Assembly: GCA_958510825.1 (NCBI GenBank)
Contig: OY294045.1
Coordinates: 11,645,916 to 11,709,915 of the forward strand
Source: Brachypterus glaber
Lineage: Eukaryota > Arthropoda > Insecta > Coleoptera > Kateretidae
Reading direction: 5' to 3'
Length of the DNA: 64,000 bases
In this document: positions 23,201 through 30,972 of the stretch, one piece after another
Numbering within the stretch: position 1 is the stretch's first letter
How the letters are laid out: every line of letters starts with the position of its first letter
Program-made: the position numbers and the translations under genes
Notes under the pieces: generated by a model
What the model saw: the letters and a program-made list of their open reading frames with translations, nothing else
What the model was told of the DNA's origin: nothing
The model's database searches: none

Positions 23201-24242
23201 GTTCTAAAAATAATGAAATTGCACCATGGTTAATAATGAATTTTTATTCAGCTGTTTTGGCATCTGACGTTTCACTTAATTATTAAATTACATTGCTATT
23301 TACAAGTGTCTTTAGGCACCATTTTTTTTTATTGCATGATAAATTAAAAAATATTAACTAAATTAGTACCTATAAAACATGTTTTACAAAAAACACTTCG
23401 AAAAGTGAAAATTATTGGTCCATCATATTCAACCATAGATTATACAACCCATATACTACCGTAAGGATCATAGATTATTAGAAGTAAAACCCCCATATAT
23501 TGATTTTTGAGGTAATAGATTCTCCCTCACAGTTTTCGCCTGTCCCCTTATTTCTGGGGCAGTACCAGAATCATCACTTTGCATTTCACTTTCCATTTTT
23601 ATATATTTTATCAAACTTAACACGGAAACACTTTCTAACTTAATACTTTTAGCAGATCACCAGAAAATTTCTGCCAGAAATGTCAAGTTATTCATTTGTT
23701 TTTTTAATGGACGCGAACGGCCAGCGTAATATTTTAAATTTATAAGCTTTTTCATTAAATTTTAGTAAAATAAATAAATAAATAGCTAATTAATTGTACT
23801 GGTAGTGAAAAAAATACTATATTTTCCACGTGAGTGAAGATTTAACATTTTAGACCGCGCCTTGCGGGCTTCGCGCTAGCGCGCTTATCCCGCAATTTGA
23901 CGCAGGTCAAAAATGTTAAACTTCTCTCACTTGGTAAATAATATACTATTAAAACTACTTTTTCACCCGTATTTAAAGTATGATCCCTAAACTCGATGTT
24001 TGGTGTAAATTTTAAATCTGTAGCGAAGACTAAATACTTATAAAAAATTCTAAAAAAAAAAACGATTTCTAAACTTTCAAAAATCGGCAAAGATGGTTTT
24101 CATAATAAATTTTTTTTTTTAGAATTGTTCTACTTTATATGATTTGCGAGAAGACGCAAAGAAGAGAAAGTTATGTGCCGATATAAACAGTGATGTCAAT
24201 CACAAGCATTTATTTAAAAAACATATATTGCAAAACAGGTAG
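8976..24242 (+). CDS. senataxin/Sen1-like superfamily 1B helicase, 3' part, nine exons
   Basis: Joined exons 8976-9055, 9325-9474, 11633-11856, 12918-13170, 14407-14716, 15686-15818, 18503-18897, 22475-22661 and 24123-24242 give a continuous 616-residue reading frame. All junctions are GT-AG and all phases agree. Visible residue numbers: Walker A GPPGTGKT 181-188, motif Ia APSNSAVD 215-222, DEASQ 346-350, GDPKQL 371-376, QYRMH 416-420, TPYNEQ 499-504, VDSFQGQE 526-533, VSLTRAK 558-564. This set and order define the UPF1/Sen1 branch of SF1 helicases; by homology the protein should unwind RNA or RNA:DNA hybrids using ATP, probably in the nucleus, in transcription termination and R-loop removal. 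No catalytic motif is broken. The N-terminal region is absent: the first exon begins with the third base of a codon. Exons are clearly richer in G+C than the repeat-filled introns (269-3577 bp). Senataxin is the best guess; another Sen1/UPF1-family paralogue is possible. Confidence 0.9.
9102..9236. mobile_element. PIF/Harbinger-like MITE (short form) in helicase intron 1
   Basis: About 135 bp with ends GGAAAGTTCAAGTATTACG... and ...CGTAATACTTGAACG. The core ctcctaggggg...tggggg, gagtgttacgcccatgttaatggtatagg is shared with 37287-37433 and 40396-40540. The left flank is TTA. It occupies half of the 269-bp intron between visible exons 1 and 2. The ends are slightly degraded compared with the other copies. 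Confidence 0.75.
9325..9474 (+). CDS. helicase gene, visible exon 2
   Basis: The acceptor tttcag precedes 9325 and the donor tcag|gtaaaa follows 9474. It encodes FGTKKNLKIMNLYDVVAIKI then NMDDYTSCFAVCTRAEYIQT and so on, a non-motif region before the ATPase core. The exon starts only 12 bp after a conserved fragment of a dispersed repeat (ggaatgcgtagcattaca...cttcacggcttg, 9279-9312), and a MITE fills the upstream intron. The split codon (g|at, Asp) joins in phase with the next exon. Confidence 0.78.
9514..10075 (-). mobile_element. 5'-truncated LINE, C-terminal reverse transcriptase tail
   Basis: On the minus strand an open frame from about 10075 to 9688 contains GYSSELLFKESNIPTVRQLF and then HALLWTRQN. 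This is the typical carboxy-terminal block after the thumb in insect CR1/jockey-like RT proteins ('ELL.KE.N..T.RQL'). Downstream comes a short 3' UTR ending in an A-rich tract (T-rich on plus, 9515-9535). It sits antisense in helicase intron 2. The family is recognised by pattern only; no catalytic RT residues remain. Confidence 0.65.
10825..11563 (+). repeat. dispersed repeat with (GTCTGTCT) core, copy A
   Basis: Begins with a hairpin catcggcact...agtgccgatg (10829-10861), contains tttctcgacgttttagacc, a gtccgtctgtctgtctctctgtct tract (10966-10986), and ends ...atcttcacggcttgt. A second gtgccgatg occurs at 11464. Copy B at 13420-14062 shares the tract and the ending. It fills much of helicase intron 2. 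I cannot assign a class; no transposase or RT signature is visible. Confidence 0.6.
11633..11856 (+). CDS. helicase gene, visible exon 3
   Basis: The acceptor taatttttag and donor aag|gtaagt frame 224 bp. It encodes PVQSQKFTLATQNQTNTQII..., then a lysine-rich helical stretch and LKPTVKDYTMPVLNSNVFLK. This is the region directly before the Q-motif in Sen1/senataxin proteins. The open frame runs past the donor into intron sequence of a different character (the TACCGCGAAA repeat), which supports the splice site chosen. Confidence 0.8.
11905..12755. repeat. foldback built of TTACCGCGAAA units, filling helicase intron 3
   Basis: The left end (from about 11905) has repeated ttaccgcgaaa / tttaccgcgaaaac units; the right end (12500-12750) carries the reverse complement ttttcgcggtaa many times. 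The outer arms gccgaaaaatttaccgcgaa and ttcgcggtaaatttttcg pair. Between them is AT-rich filler. The element explains the two opposed short open frames at 11886-12071 and 11940-12003, which are not genes. The same unit occurs at 57340-57530. Confidence 0.7.
12918..13170 (+). CDS. helicase gene, exon 4 with Walker A
   Basis: The acceptor tatttttgcag and donor ccca|gtaagt are clear. It encodes DYLTHSQNTIVLEASEMCLR, then LYLIHGPPGTGKTRVIVAII, the P-loop (Lys and Thr bind ATP phosphates and Mg), and VVIVAAPSNSAVDNVLFRLT, motif Ia with the APSNSAVD signature of the UPF1/Sen1 family. The glutamine of HSQ is a plausible Q-motif residue contacting adenine. Confidence 0.93.
13420..14062 (+). repeat. 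dispersed repeat copy B with GTCC/GTCT minisatellite
   Basis: Positions 13494-13583 are tandem (c/t)gtccgtc units with single-base variants. They are followed by gatttttgtagacacgataattccagaac and aattatccgatcgactcgaaattttcagg, then poly-A/T runs, and end at ggaatgcgtagcattaca...atcttcacggcttgt. The arginine/threonine-rich frames on either strand are translations of the minisatellite. A 64-bp palindromic element is inserted near its end (13976-14039). Confidence 0.7.
13976..14039. mobile_element. 64-bp palindromic hAT-like mini-element, 8-bp duplication TTACATAT
   Basis: Ends TAGGGACACTAGATCT and its complement; the two halves pair over nearly the full length. It is flanked by perfect 8-bp repeats TTACATAT at 13968-13975 and 14040-14047. 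The related repeat at 9279-9312 shows the uninterrupted site (gtagcattacat.acttcacgg), confirming an insertion. An 8-bp duplication of form nTnnnnAn and a YARNG start (TAGGG) are hAT hallmarks. Two relatives are at 31178 and 47652. Confidence 0.85.
14407..14716 (+). CDS. helicase gene, exon 5 (linker and motif Ib region)
   Basis: The acceptor tttttttag and donor gcg|gtaagt leave phase 2. It encodes AKQRKIKAVRTGLLDKTSPE, the charged insertion typical of this family between motifs Ia and II, then SSANVIFSTLSNISMQGLMR, corresponding to the conserved 'A.VI.TTLS' strand just before motif II in Sen1-like proteins. The charged helical part (EHEKDDYIKKYYPGSRYDFE) resembles the domain 1B stalk region. 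Confidence 0.88.
14797..15661. mobile_element. TTAA-flanked foldback element (piggyBac-like target)
   Basis: Terminal inverted repeats GGTACTATTACC...GGTAATAGTACC, with TTAA at 14793-14796 and 15662-15665. Size 865 bp, non-coding. A second TTAA element is nested at 14866-15077. The right end lies 24 bp upstream of helicase exon 6, so the element supplies most of the branch-point region of that intron. TTAA duplication suggests mobilisation by a piggyBac-type transposase; the ends do not identify the family. Confidence 0.72.
14866..15077. mobile_element. small piggyBac-like MITE nested in another TTAA element
   Basis: 212 bp with ends CACGTTGGCTACCAC and GTGGTAGTCAACGTG, flanked by TTAA at 14862-14865 and 15078-15081. 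It contains a small palindrome gagtcaccggtgactc at 14883-14898. TTAA-CACGTTG-type ends are similar to those I know from insect piggyBac-like elements. No coding capacity. Confidence 0.8.
15686..15818 (+). CDS. helicase gene, exon 6 with DEASQ and GDPKQL
   Basis: Encodes RDACCIVDEASQSTEMEAIL and then LRLGVDRMVLVGDPKQLQAF. DEAS(Q) is the Walker B motif (Asp and Glu coordinate Mg and activate water) and GDPKQL is motif III. Acceptor tttattttattag, donor ccg|gtatgt. A TTAA-flanked foldback element ends 24 bp upstream of the exon and a LINE begins about 20 bp downstream of it, so both splice sites are tightly hemmed by mobile DNA. Confidence 0.92.
15835..18100 (+). pseudogene. LINE (jockey/CR1-like) RT, 5'-truncated, two in-frame stops
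   Basis: A single frame runs from 15843 to 17927, interrupted only by TAA at 16977-16979 and TAA at 17247-17249. Reading through, it shows the RT thread: KIIPIYKKSN...SRPVSLLSTISKILERIV (palm/finger), QHGFRKGRSTKSALLHFLDK, LALFLDLSKAFDLIDHTLLL (motif A), RGVPQGSVLGPLLFLLFVND (motif B), FADDNNY (catalytic YxDD-type box), STKFLGLYIDNNLNW (thumb) and the post-RT C-terminal domain ending NNFRVFH. The endonuclease part is missing. The 3' end has aacaataaatattcttattcttat, a common LINE tail. It sits sense-oriented in helicase intron 6, starting about 20 bp after the exon 6 donor. The near-intact frame points to a fairly recent insertion. Confidence 0.92.
18119..18139 (+). repeat. (ACAGT)n microsatellite
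   Basis: Four tandem acagt units followed by related tacaatac and aatata steps, directly after the LINE tail. Simple sequence next to retrotransposon tails is common. Confidence 0.9.
18300..18483 (+). repeat. 3' end of the 'GGCAGCAGTATTTTTT' dispersed repeat
   Basis: Poly-T/poly-A rich DNA ending in ttgattttaatgaacctagg, ttcagtattattttgttggc and agcagtatttttt. The same ending occurs at 33190-33685 and, in reverse orientation, at 42060-42115. It stops just before the splice acceptor of helicase exon 7. Confidence 0.6.
18503..18897 (+). CDS. helicase gene, exon 7 with QYRMH and TPYNEQ
   Basis: The acceptor tatattttag and donor aag|gtagga frame 395 bp. It begins TASLCGFQESLLGRLYKNFH, passes LLSTQYRMHSEICSYPNRKF (motif IV-type QYRMH) and ends IGVITPYNEQKDGINRALVQ (motif V-type region). 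The frame is fully open and joins in phase on both sides. Confidence 0.92.
18983..19182. repeat. 200-bp foldback element
   Basis: Left arm gtgcatgttgaattat...aattttttta and right arm its near-complement (ttatgtataattcaacatgcac). The centre holds the inverted pair gagaccgcaggtcgaggaattt. It lies in helicase intron 7. No obvious target duplication. Confidence 0.7.
19900..20160 (+). repeat. dispersed repeat, partner at 41770-42005
   Basis: Shares about 200 bp with 41770-42005: cttttgcatacgactat, accgctgatt(t/c)cgaataaaataac, gggtg(g/a)tcca and atctttctaaaaatgtgtca followed by aatg...ttgatgtaga. The two copies are in direct orientation. No coding signature; the minus-strand frame 19830-20054 is incidental. 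Confidence 0.65.
20201..20550. mobile_element. possible hAT-like foldback (CAGGGCC...GGCCCTTG)
   Basis: Starts cagggccctagcgaag with tgggaggggg, ends gggggggg...cgctccccccatagttacggcccttg, a layout often seen in insect hAT-like non-autonomous elements with G-rich subterminal runs. Internally acaactttt units repeat (20269-20515). The flanks CGCACC and CGCATC could be a degraded target duplication. Weak. Confidence 0.4.
20856..20902. mobile_element. 47-bp mini element with CACAGCCACACA ends
   Basis: Ends CACAGCCACACA and TGTGTGGCTGTG separated by a short pyrimidine-rich loop, flanked by TAA on both sides (20853-20855, 20903-20905). It shares ends and target with the 276-bp element at 44546-44821, so it looks like an extreme internal deletion. 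A TWA target suggests PIF/Harbinger. Confidence 0.7.
20985..22305. mobile_element. outer foldback element split by a later TTAA insertion
   Basis: The left arm (about 20990-21160: cactcccgcacatt-type end, aaattccgaacacct, aactaattaatggatttgac, gcttaaacattctctacttt) is the reverse complement of 21485-21611 plus 22266-22300 (gtccgggagtgtattaatt). The right arm is interrupted by the 648-bp element at 21614-22261; removing that insert and one TTAA restores pairing with the left arm. Non-coding, in helicase intron 7. Confidence 0.8.
21614..22261. mobile_element. 648-bp TTAA foldback element, nested
   Basis: Inverted ends GGCCAGCTTACTCC...GGAGTAAGCTGGCC, long arms (aacatgttgagtaatca, atatgaaagcacatatatg, caaaatggcggtcctgaaaa, catctgattcgtagatggat). 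TTAA lies on each side (21610-21613, 22262-22265). The intact target is visible in the other arm of the host element near 21035 (cattaaattcc), proving a 4-bp TTAA duplication. piggyBac-like mobilisation is inferred. The 60-residue open frame at 21723-21905 lies in one arm and is not a gene. Confidence 0.85.
22475..22661 (+). CDS. helicase gene, exon 8 with SFQGQE and SLTRAK
   Basis: The acceptor tgttattttag and donor aaa|gtaagt frame 187 bp. It encodes RIRRFVNVNTVDSFQGQEQD, then TCVKYQPNFFLQNINRINVS and LTRAKQALYVVGNYSLFK. VDSFQGQE and VSLTRAK are motifs V and VI; the arginine of TRAK is the arginine finger. The short insertion NFFLQN before RINVSLTRAK matches the family layout. Confidence 0.92.
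22867..22960. repeat. short foldback
   Basis: tttttcctacgatcta and taggtcgtaggaaaaa form arms around ccatccgttg...caacagatgg, a second nested inverted pair. About 94 bp, directly after helicase exon 8. Confidence 0.6.
23823..23940. repeat. short foldback with GC-rich loop
   Basis: Arms cacgtgagtgaagatttaac and gttaaacttctctcacttgg flank gaccgcgccttgcgggcttc and cgctagcgcgcttatcccgc, an unusually GC-rich centre for this window. In helicase intron 8. Confidence 0.65.
24123..24242 (+). CDS. helicase gene, probable last exon
   Basis: After a T12-AG acceptor, the frame gives NCSTLYDLREDAKKRKLCAD and INSDVNHKHLFKKHILQNR, then TAG. 'L..L..DAKKR' fits the short helix that follows motif VI in senataxin-like proteins. 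The stop overlaps a good donor sequence (cag|gtaggt at 24239), so a further exon cannot be excluded; if the stop is used the protein ends 52 residues after SLTRAK. A candidate AATAAA lies at 24556. Confidence 0.72.
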   Translation, partial: NCSTLYDLREDAKKRKLCADINSDVNHKHLFKKHILQNR

Positions 24243-25870
24243 GTTTATAAGGACCATTTATGCAATATTTTAACCAAACGCGAATTTAAGAAGTTTGACT
24301 TTGAGGTTTGAGGTTTTAATTTTTGACATTCGATTTGCTTCCGTTTTTGAGGAATCAACCAATAATAGCTGTATATTCCAAAACAAAGTAACCCACATGT
24401 TATCCTCTATCTACCTATTTCAGTAAAATAAAATAGTTATACCCATTATATAAAGAAAGAAAGAAATATATAATGAAAGAAAGTTTCCGACGTAAGGGGA
24501 AGGAATCATTCGCGCTCTCTTCTTTCCGCCACATAGGTAGATAATATATAGAGGAAATAAACGTTTGCGCAGGGTTCTGCGCTGCGTAATAACAATAGAT
24601 AGAAAATTGACATCTAAACGGTAAAAATGGCGGTTCTACGTTCCCAACACCATTTCAACCGTATAATTTTTAATTATAAAAACCAATAAATTTCCAATAT
24701 TTTGCTACAATTGTTAATAACAACACTCAAAGACAGCATAAATTTACATTCAAACCGTTTAAATGCAAGCAAACGTAGATTTACATGGGTAGGAGGTCCG
24801 ACAACGCTGCATTCTGTCATTTTGTTATGAAATAGAATAATAGGTGATATTTTGTTTGTGGCGTTGTTTGTGGTATTTGCGTGTCTTTATAGTTTTATTT
24901 TGTTTATAGTATTAAAATTTTTAACTTTAAAATAACTTGTTTTGCAAAGACTTGTAAAAAAGTAAAAAACAGAGCCATGCGTCAAACAACAAAATATTTT
25001 ATATTCTATACAGATATTAGATAGATAAATTGTATACTAATAAAAAGTAATTGTATACCTATAACATTCCATAACTTATAAACCAGAGCAGCCAAAGCAA
25101 AGTTTTTGCTAATTTCCTTCAAACTAAATCAAAAGCATATACTTTATTTTGGAGTGTGGCAGCCGAGCTCTACAGAAACATTTTTTTTTTTTAGAAACGT
25201 GAAAATCATTTTTAAGAAACGTCAATTTATTTAAACCTGTTTGCAACTGTGTCTGTAATTGGCGGATTCCTGAAAAACAGAAACTTGATTGGTGAATGAC
25301 TTAAAAATTAAATCTTAAAAAAAACTGAAAAGTCTCTTTAAGAAAACTATAACTGATGATATCCGCGCCGATTCAGGTATTTTGAGAATTTAAAAAATTT
25401 AAAAAAAAAATTAAGATCATATTTTCGAAACCTCCCGTAGAGGTTTTTCGCTGACATCGGTGGGCGACACATAAAACAATAATCAGCCAAATCCGTAACC
25501 CAGTCCCTCAGCCCTTCCTGGATCGGCGCGGATATCATCAACATTTTTATCAACGACATAAAAGTAACATTTCATTGGTACAATTTTTAGTTATAATTAA
25601 AGTTTTTTTAGTTAAAATATTGTATAAATTGACCTAAAGGTATAGATACTAACAATACTCGTTTATTTTATTTTTTTTAATTACTGTTGATTTTTTAACT
25701 GTTATAATTTGTTAAATGGAATCGTTTATTTTAAAAGCATCGTAAGTCCACATACAGGAACGTTGAGAAAAAATGAAACAGCATTAGTTTATTTTACAAT
25801 TATTAATTTTTCTTTTTCCCCAGTCAGTTTTTGATGTTTTTGCCGGGAAGCCAATATAGCCAGCAACAAC
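24243..25870. other. helicase 3' flank, no gene seen
   Basis: Contains a candidate polyadenylation signal (AATAAA at 24556), an (AAAG)n-like run at 24446-24470 and moderately complex sequence at 24480-24660. No open frame or repeat could be recognised. The minus-strand frame 25347-25559 has no known features. Confidence 0.5.
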
Positions 25871-25875
25871 TTTGC

Positions 25876-25968
25876 TATCATATCGAGGGCTTCATAACAA
25901 AGGGGTGTATCTTCAATTCACCAAACACTGAAGATACGCCCCTATGTTATTAAGCCTTCGATATGATA
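25876..25968. repeat. 40-bp stem hairpin
   Basis: Left arm 25876-25915 and right arm 25929-25968 pair with about five mismatches around a 13-nt loop (left arm: tatcatatcgagggcttcat then aacaaaggggtgtatcttca). The size and mismatch pattern would fit a miRNA-like precursor or a tiny MITE; there is no terminal duplication to decide. It lies in a patch of higher complexity than its surroundings. Confidence 0.7.
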
Positions 25969-26229
25969 TGTCCAGGATTCGATTGATAGGCCTCTTGGAT
26001 TAATAAGCGGTCTGTTCAACGAACGCGGCACTACCTTGCGTCCAAACGTGTTGATCCGAAGGGGATAAAGCGGCGCACTTAACACTTTAACTACCGTGCA
26101 GTGTCGAACTGGGCAGTCCGAGGCTAGTGCCGAATAAATCTTTTTTGCACGACCAAGACTACAACTTAATTTTACGCTTTCATGTTCGGAACTTAACTTG
26201 CTGTTTTTCTTCCAAGGGAAAAAACTCAC
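25942..26229 (-). CDS. unrecognised 95-residue open frame
   Basis: Starts MSFFPWKKNSKLSSEHESVK, basic overall, with SALASDCPVRHCTVVKVLSA in the middle. G+C is higher than the flanks, which is the only hint of coding; no domain, signal peptide or membrane segment is recognised. It runs at its end into the hairpin at 25876-25968. It could be an exon, a fossil transposon piece or chance. Confidence 0.2.
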   Translation of the reverse strand: MSFFPWKKNSKLSSEHESVKLSCSLGRAKKIYSALASDCPVRHCTVVKVLSAPLYPLRINTFGRKVVPRSLNRPLINPRGLSIESWTYHIEGLIT

Positions 26230-26239
26230 GGCAATCTTG

Positions 26240-28440
26240 ATAATATTAATGTGTTTTACTGGTACAACAATTAGGTTTGGTGTGTTTTGTAATAAATTAG
26301 CGATTCAAGCGAATTTATTTAATTTTAACAAAGAAAACCTTTAAAAATTGACATTTGTGTCAACCATATTAAAAATTTAAATCGCGATAGCCGTGAAACT
26401 GACTTTTCGCAATTGGTATATAAATAACTATTATTCCCTCTCAAAAATATGATGAGTAAAAAAGAGCTAATCACCTCGATATTTTTTACCTCTGCCAGAA
26501 ATTTAGACTAAAAAGAAGACTAAGGAGGTCCTTAACTCCGGCGGGGGACCCCCTGCTGCTGTGTGATGTGTTTTCGACGCACAGCGGCACTCACTGTGCG
26601 CCGTATATGACTAAATGCAACACATGGCATATATTAAAAATTTAATTCCCAGGCCGTGTGTATAAACCTGTCAAAAAACGTAATAAATAACGAATAAGCA
26701 TTATGTGACAAAAAGTCACTCGCTCGCCTTTTTTACATTATTTAGTGCTATTCAACTTGACTTGCCATAAAAACATTAAAATAAAAAAATTACTCGGCCG
26801 AAATGCCAAGTTTCATAAAATTTTTAAAATCGCGTAGTTAACGACGACTCTGAGATTGCTTGTTCTTTTACGGGTCTTATGATGTTTTTGAAATAAACGA
26901 TTCATATAATTATGCCATTTGTTTTCATTTTCATGCCTAAATGGAACTTTATTTACTAAGTACAAACTTGTATGTTTTTTAGTTATTTATTACTTTTTAA
27001 CGTTGATTAATCTGAAGCCACAGTAACAGATAATTATCTTATTTATAATTAATAAAATAAGAATAAAACTCTTTATGTTATGTTTAAAAATTTAATTTTA
27101 TATAAATATACCCATTTGGATAATAGTAACAATCGAGTTACTTAAAATAATGTTTAAAATATAAGGGTCCAAAAAGTCCAAAAACTATCTTACCAAACCT
27201 CAGATACTAGACGTAATTTTATGTTGATTTAATCTGAATTACCTTCATACAAAAATGCTTTTTAATGAAGCTCTTTGAAACAATAAAATCTAAATTTGTC
27301 TTTTTTTTATTGTACAAACAATAACTGTTGGAATCAAGTAACATCTGACATCTACAAAATTCTGATTTCATTTGCCAAAGCCATCTTGCTTAACATAACT
27401 TAGTAATCAAACGGGATTTTATGCAAGAAACACAAAAAGTTTGGACTTCAAAAATAGAACATTATTATAAAAAACCCTAAGGTTTTAAAACTTGACAAAA
27501 AGATGTCAAATATTTGAAGATAAAAAAATATATATAATTCAAAATGTCTATTGGTCTCCCCCATGGGCCCAGGTGAGACACTTGTAACCCCAATAGAGAA
27601 AATGTATTTACAGTGGGCGATTTGTCTTTATCACTAAGTCAAGTTTGTAATGTTTAAATAACGGCTTTTTTGAGGTATTTAAAAGAAATTGACTTGATGG
27701 CACCAGCTCTAAAGAGCTCTAGATTCCTTAGGAAGCATTTTTGGTTTAAGATAATTGTGGTTTAATGTAAAATCACGTCTAGTAGCTGGGGTTTTCATTA
27801 TTAAAGTTTAATATACATACCGGGTGTCCCACCAGGTCCTTGACAAGCTACAGGGTGTCCCAGCTAAGACCGATCAATCGTTTTTTGCCGTTATTATTAA
27901 AAGTATCGGAATAAAATGTATTTCAGTCAATATACACCCAAAAAGCGATATTTGTGTCAAGACAAAAGTTTTCTACTGGCTGTTATTTCTGTTGTTTTAA
28001 ATAATAATTTTAAAAAATGATTATAACATTAAACTATTCTTTAATTTATTTAAATTTTCTAAACAAATCAATGATTTGAAATCATATTATTATTAAATTA
28101 TTTTTTAACTAATTTCTTTAAAAAACTGATTTTTTTTAATTAAATTATTTTATCAAGAACTCAGTAAATTTCACTTATTTTGATTGCAGTTAAGGGTTTC
28201 GCGAATTGAAATGCGTTTAGGATTTAAACTTTTAAAAGTACCACAAGTAGTAAGAAAGAGGCTTAAATGAACTTCAGATTACAGTGTAAAAAAGTACAAT
28301 AGTTTTATCTAGGAAATAGTTTGGGTACTTGAAACCCTTAATCAGAGACGTTAAGAAACAAACTATTGTGATTTTAACAAAATAATAAATTAGGATTATT
28401 CCAAATGAAATTATAAAACATTATTTAATTAATGTAAAAA
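26240..28440. other. intergenic, no gene seen
   Basis: AT-rich with a GC-richer patch at 26520-26600 (gaggtccttaactccggcgg...). Two ends of the gggtgtccca type lie at 27822 and 27855 (cgggtgtcccaccaggtcct, cagggtgtcccagctaagac), resembling transposon termini, but no matching partner was found. Nothing codes. Confidence 0.5.
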
Positions 28441-28444
28441 GAAT

Positions 28445-28810
28445 AATAGTTTTTATGGTACTAGTGAACAAAGTAAGATATTGCCCATGAGAAAATTAAC
28501 CTGCGAGGCGTCAGCCAATTTTCGAGAGGGCAATATCGGTTTACCCATGAGTGCCATAGAAGGTTTTATCCAATAAATAGCTTAGAAATTCATATTTTTA
28601 TTAAAAATTTTAATGACATTTACAAGAAAATAATTTTAATGACATTTACAAGAAAATAATTTGACAAGTGACAGTAGTGTGGGTAAAATAATTATCCACT
28701 CAATAAAGTAAAAGCCACGAAGGGGTTATTATTGAGTTTATCTATTTAAAATAAAGCTGGTAATTGTCTCATTCTCATCTGTATGTATTGGATAAAAATA
28801 TTTTTTCGTA
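28445..28810 (+). repeat. 350-bp dispersed repeat, copy 1
   Basis: Starts atggtactagtgaacaaag, then taagatattgcccatgagaa, tacccatgagtgccata, gttttatccaataaatagct, tttgacaagtgacagt, atccactcaataaagtaaaa and ends tctgtatgtattggataaaa. An internal unit (aattttaatgacatttacaa gaaaat) is duplicated at 28605-28660. Copies 2 and 3 are at 43015-43300 (same strand) and 46740-47035 (reverse). No RT, no A-box/B-box that I can confirm. Confidence 0.75.
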
Positions 28811-28974
28811 CACAAAATAAAGAAAAATGCATGTTCACTATATATCCTCGTTAGGATATATTTCTATCGCACGAGTACATAGTGCATATTTGAATGAAAT
28901 GACAACTATGTACACTCATTTGGACTTAACAGAGATAAAGCTTGTCAATAACCTGGTGGGATACCAGGTATATT

Positions 28975-29121
28975 CAGGGGCGGATTTATTTCATTTTAAG
29001 GGGGGACGGGGGGCATCCATAAGGAAAAAAATGCGCTTTCACCAAAAATATAATTTTGAAGGTATTTCTATGCTAATATATATCGCTGGGGGGCATGGCC
29101 CCTCCCCTAAATCCGCCCATG
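28975..29121. mobile_element. 147-bp hAT-like MITE, 8-bp duplication GGTATATT
   Basis: Ends CAGGGGCGGATTT and AAATCCGCCCATG with G-rich/C-rich subterminal runs (ggggggacggggggc, ggggggcatggcccctcccc). Perfect 8-bp repeats GGTATATT flank it at 28967-28974 and 29122-29129. 8-bp duplication plus a CAGGG start identify a hAT-type element. The length equals the satellite monomer by coincidence; the sequences are unrelated. The 118-residue frame spanning it is not a gene. Confidence 0.85.
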
Positions 29122-29934
29122 GGTATATTGTATATGTATATTGGTTTTATTTACATTTATTTATTTACACATTATTTCAATAATTAAGAAAAAACAACTG
29201 TGTTGTTATAATTTTCCTTTTTGTTTCTAGTTAAACTGTTTTTAATAGAATAAGATTTGTTATCTATTTATATGAAATACTTATGCTTTTTATGAAAAGC
29301 AAACATGCAAAATTATTTATTTTTATAATACATATATTATGTATTTTGATAAAAAAAAATAAAAATTTAAAACTAGTTTTTTATTTTTTCATGAAAAAAT
29401 ATATTTCCTCTCATACAAATATGTAAAAAAACTGATAAAATTAGGCGAAACGCATGCAGTTTGCCAGTTATACTCGTGTCGTTTAGGCTCTAGACAGGGA
29501 CAAAAAAGTTAAAAACAAGATCATTATCCTCATTTCGCGAAATATCGCTTCGATGTTAAAAACTGAACTAAAAACTAAAAGATAAAATCCCGATAACTTT
29601 TTTGTTTATATATTTTTTTTAATTGGTACGATTTTTTTTTTAGCCAAATTAAGTGTTTCTGCAAAATTTGGATTTATTCGGACTTTTCTATTTTTTTTTA
29701 TTTTTTTTTTAATGTTTTGAAAAGTTGCGCCTCGTATAAGGTATAGGTATTTATAAAATTAAAGTTTTATTTGACAATTAACAATGTTCAACGGCTCAAA
29801 ATTAATGTAACTTTGATTGACGAAACGTGAAATTTTGGTTCACTGTAAAGTAGGCCAGACACAAAATTTCATATCGTACCGAAAATTTAATTGACTTAAA
29901 TTTTGGCTCTTTTTTTTCAAATATCGTTAAGTTC

Positions 29935-30930
29935 GGGACAATCGGCACACCGCGGTGCACCGTTCTGGAAACAATTTTTAGCTCAACTGTCATATAACCC
30001 AAGTTTTTTTTTCATAATATAATTATTTAGAGCTTTGGCATCTTTTTAATACCAAATTTAAAAAAATATATCGATGCGTTTTTGAGAAAACCGATTTTCA
30101 TTTGTTTTAACAAAAAATATGACATATTTAAAAATTATTTTAGATATTCGGATTTTATAACAAAAAGTGAGAAAAAAGTTTTTATAGAAGTTTGAGCTAT
30201 ATTGCTTATTTAAAGGAGCTGTGTACTTTTAAAGGGCATTTTTAGAATATTTATTAGTTTATATCTCAGAAACGGTTTAACTTATTAACATGAAATTTTT
30301 ACTGAACTATAGAACCAATAAATGTACACATTTAACGTTTTATTAAAATTAGGTTTTTGACCAGGGGCGTAGATAATGGGTGCCACAAAAAAAAATGTCA
30401 TATTTTAAAAATTTAATTTTTAAATATTCAGATTTACGTCAAAAAGTGAGACAAAAAGTTTCTATGAACGTTTGTGTTAAATAGTTCAGTAAAAATTTCA
30501 TGTTATTAAGTTAAACCTTTCCTGAGTTATGAAGTGAATAATATTCTAAAAATTTTCCTTAAACGTGTTCTAGTTCCCCTAAGAAGCCATTTAACACAAA
30601 CATTCATAGAAACTTTTTGTCTCACTTTTTGACGTAAAATCTAAATATTAAAAAAAAAATAAAATATGTCATATTTTTTCGTTAAAACAAATAAAAAATC
30701 GTTTAGTTTTTATATTTAGTTTTATATATTACCCCAAATGACTTACCTATATATAATTAAAATATTTTTTATAAAAAAAAAATCGTTTTTCTCAAAAACG
30801 CATTGATAGATTTTTTTAAATTTGGTCTTAAAAAGATGCCAAAGCTCTAGGTAATTAAATTATGAAAAAAAACTTGGGGTTTTATGAAAGTTGAGCTAAA
30901 AATTGTTTCCAGACCGGTGTGTCGGGTTAT
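29935..30930. mobile_element. 1-kb foldback element
   Basis: The left arm (tctggaaacaatttttagct near 29962, then ctttggcatctttttaatac) is the reverse complement of the right arm near 30826-30928 (aaaaagatgccaaagctcta, gagctaaaaattgtttccag). Inner arms around 30150-30360 and 30430-30600 also pair. The loop near 30362 has ccaggggcgtagataatggg, like a hAT-type end. No coding frame. Confidence 0.75.
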
Positions 30931-30972
30931 TAAAGAGCCTCAATTGAGGCCACCCTAAGATATTATTTTAGA

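Noticed and set aside
28827..29183. 118-residue open frame
   Set aside because: Spans a hAT-like MITE with an 8-bp duplication; the frame is broken when the insert is removed.
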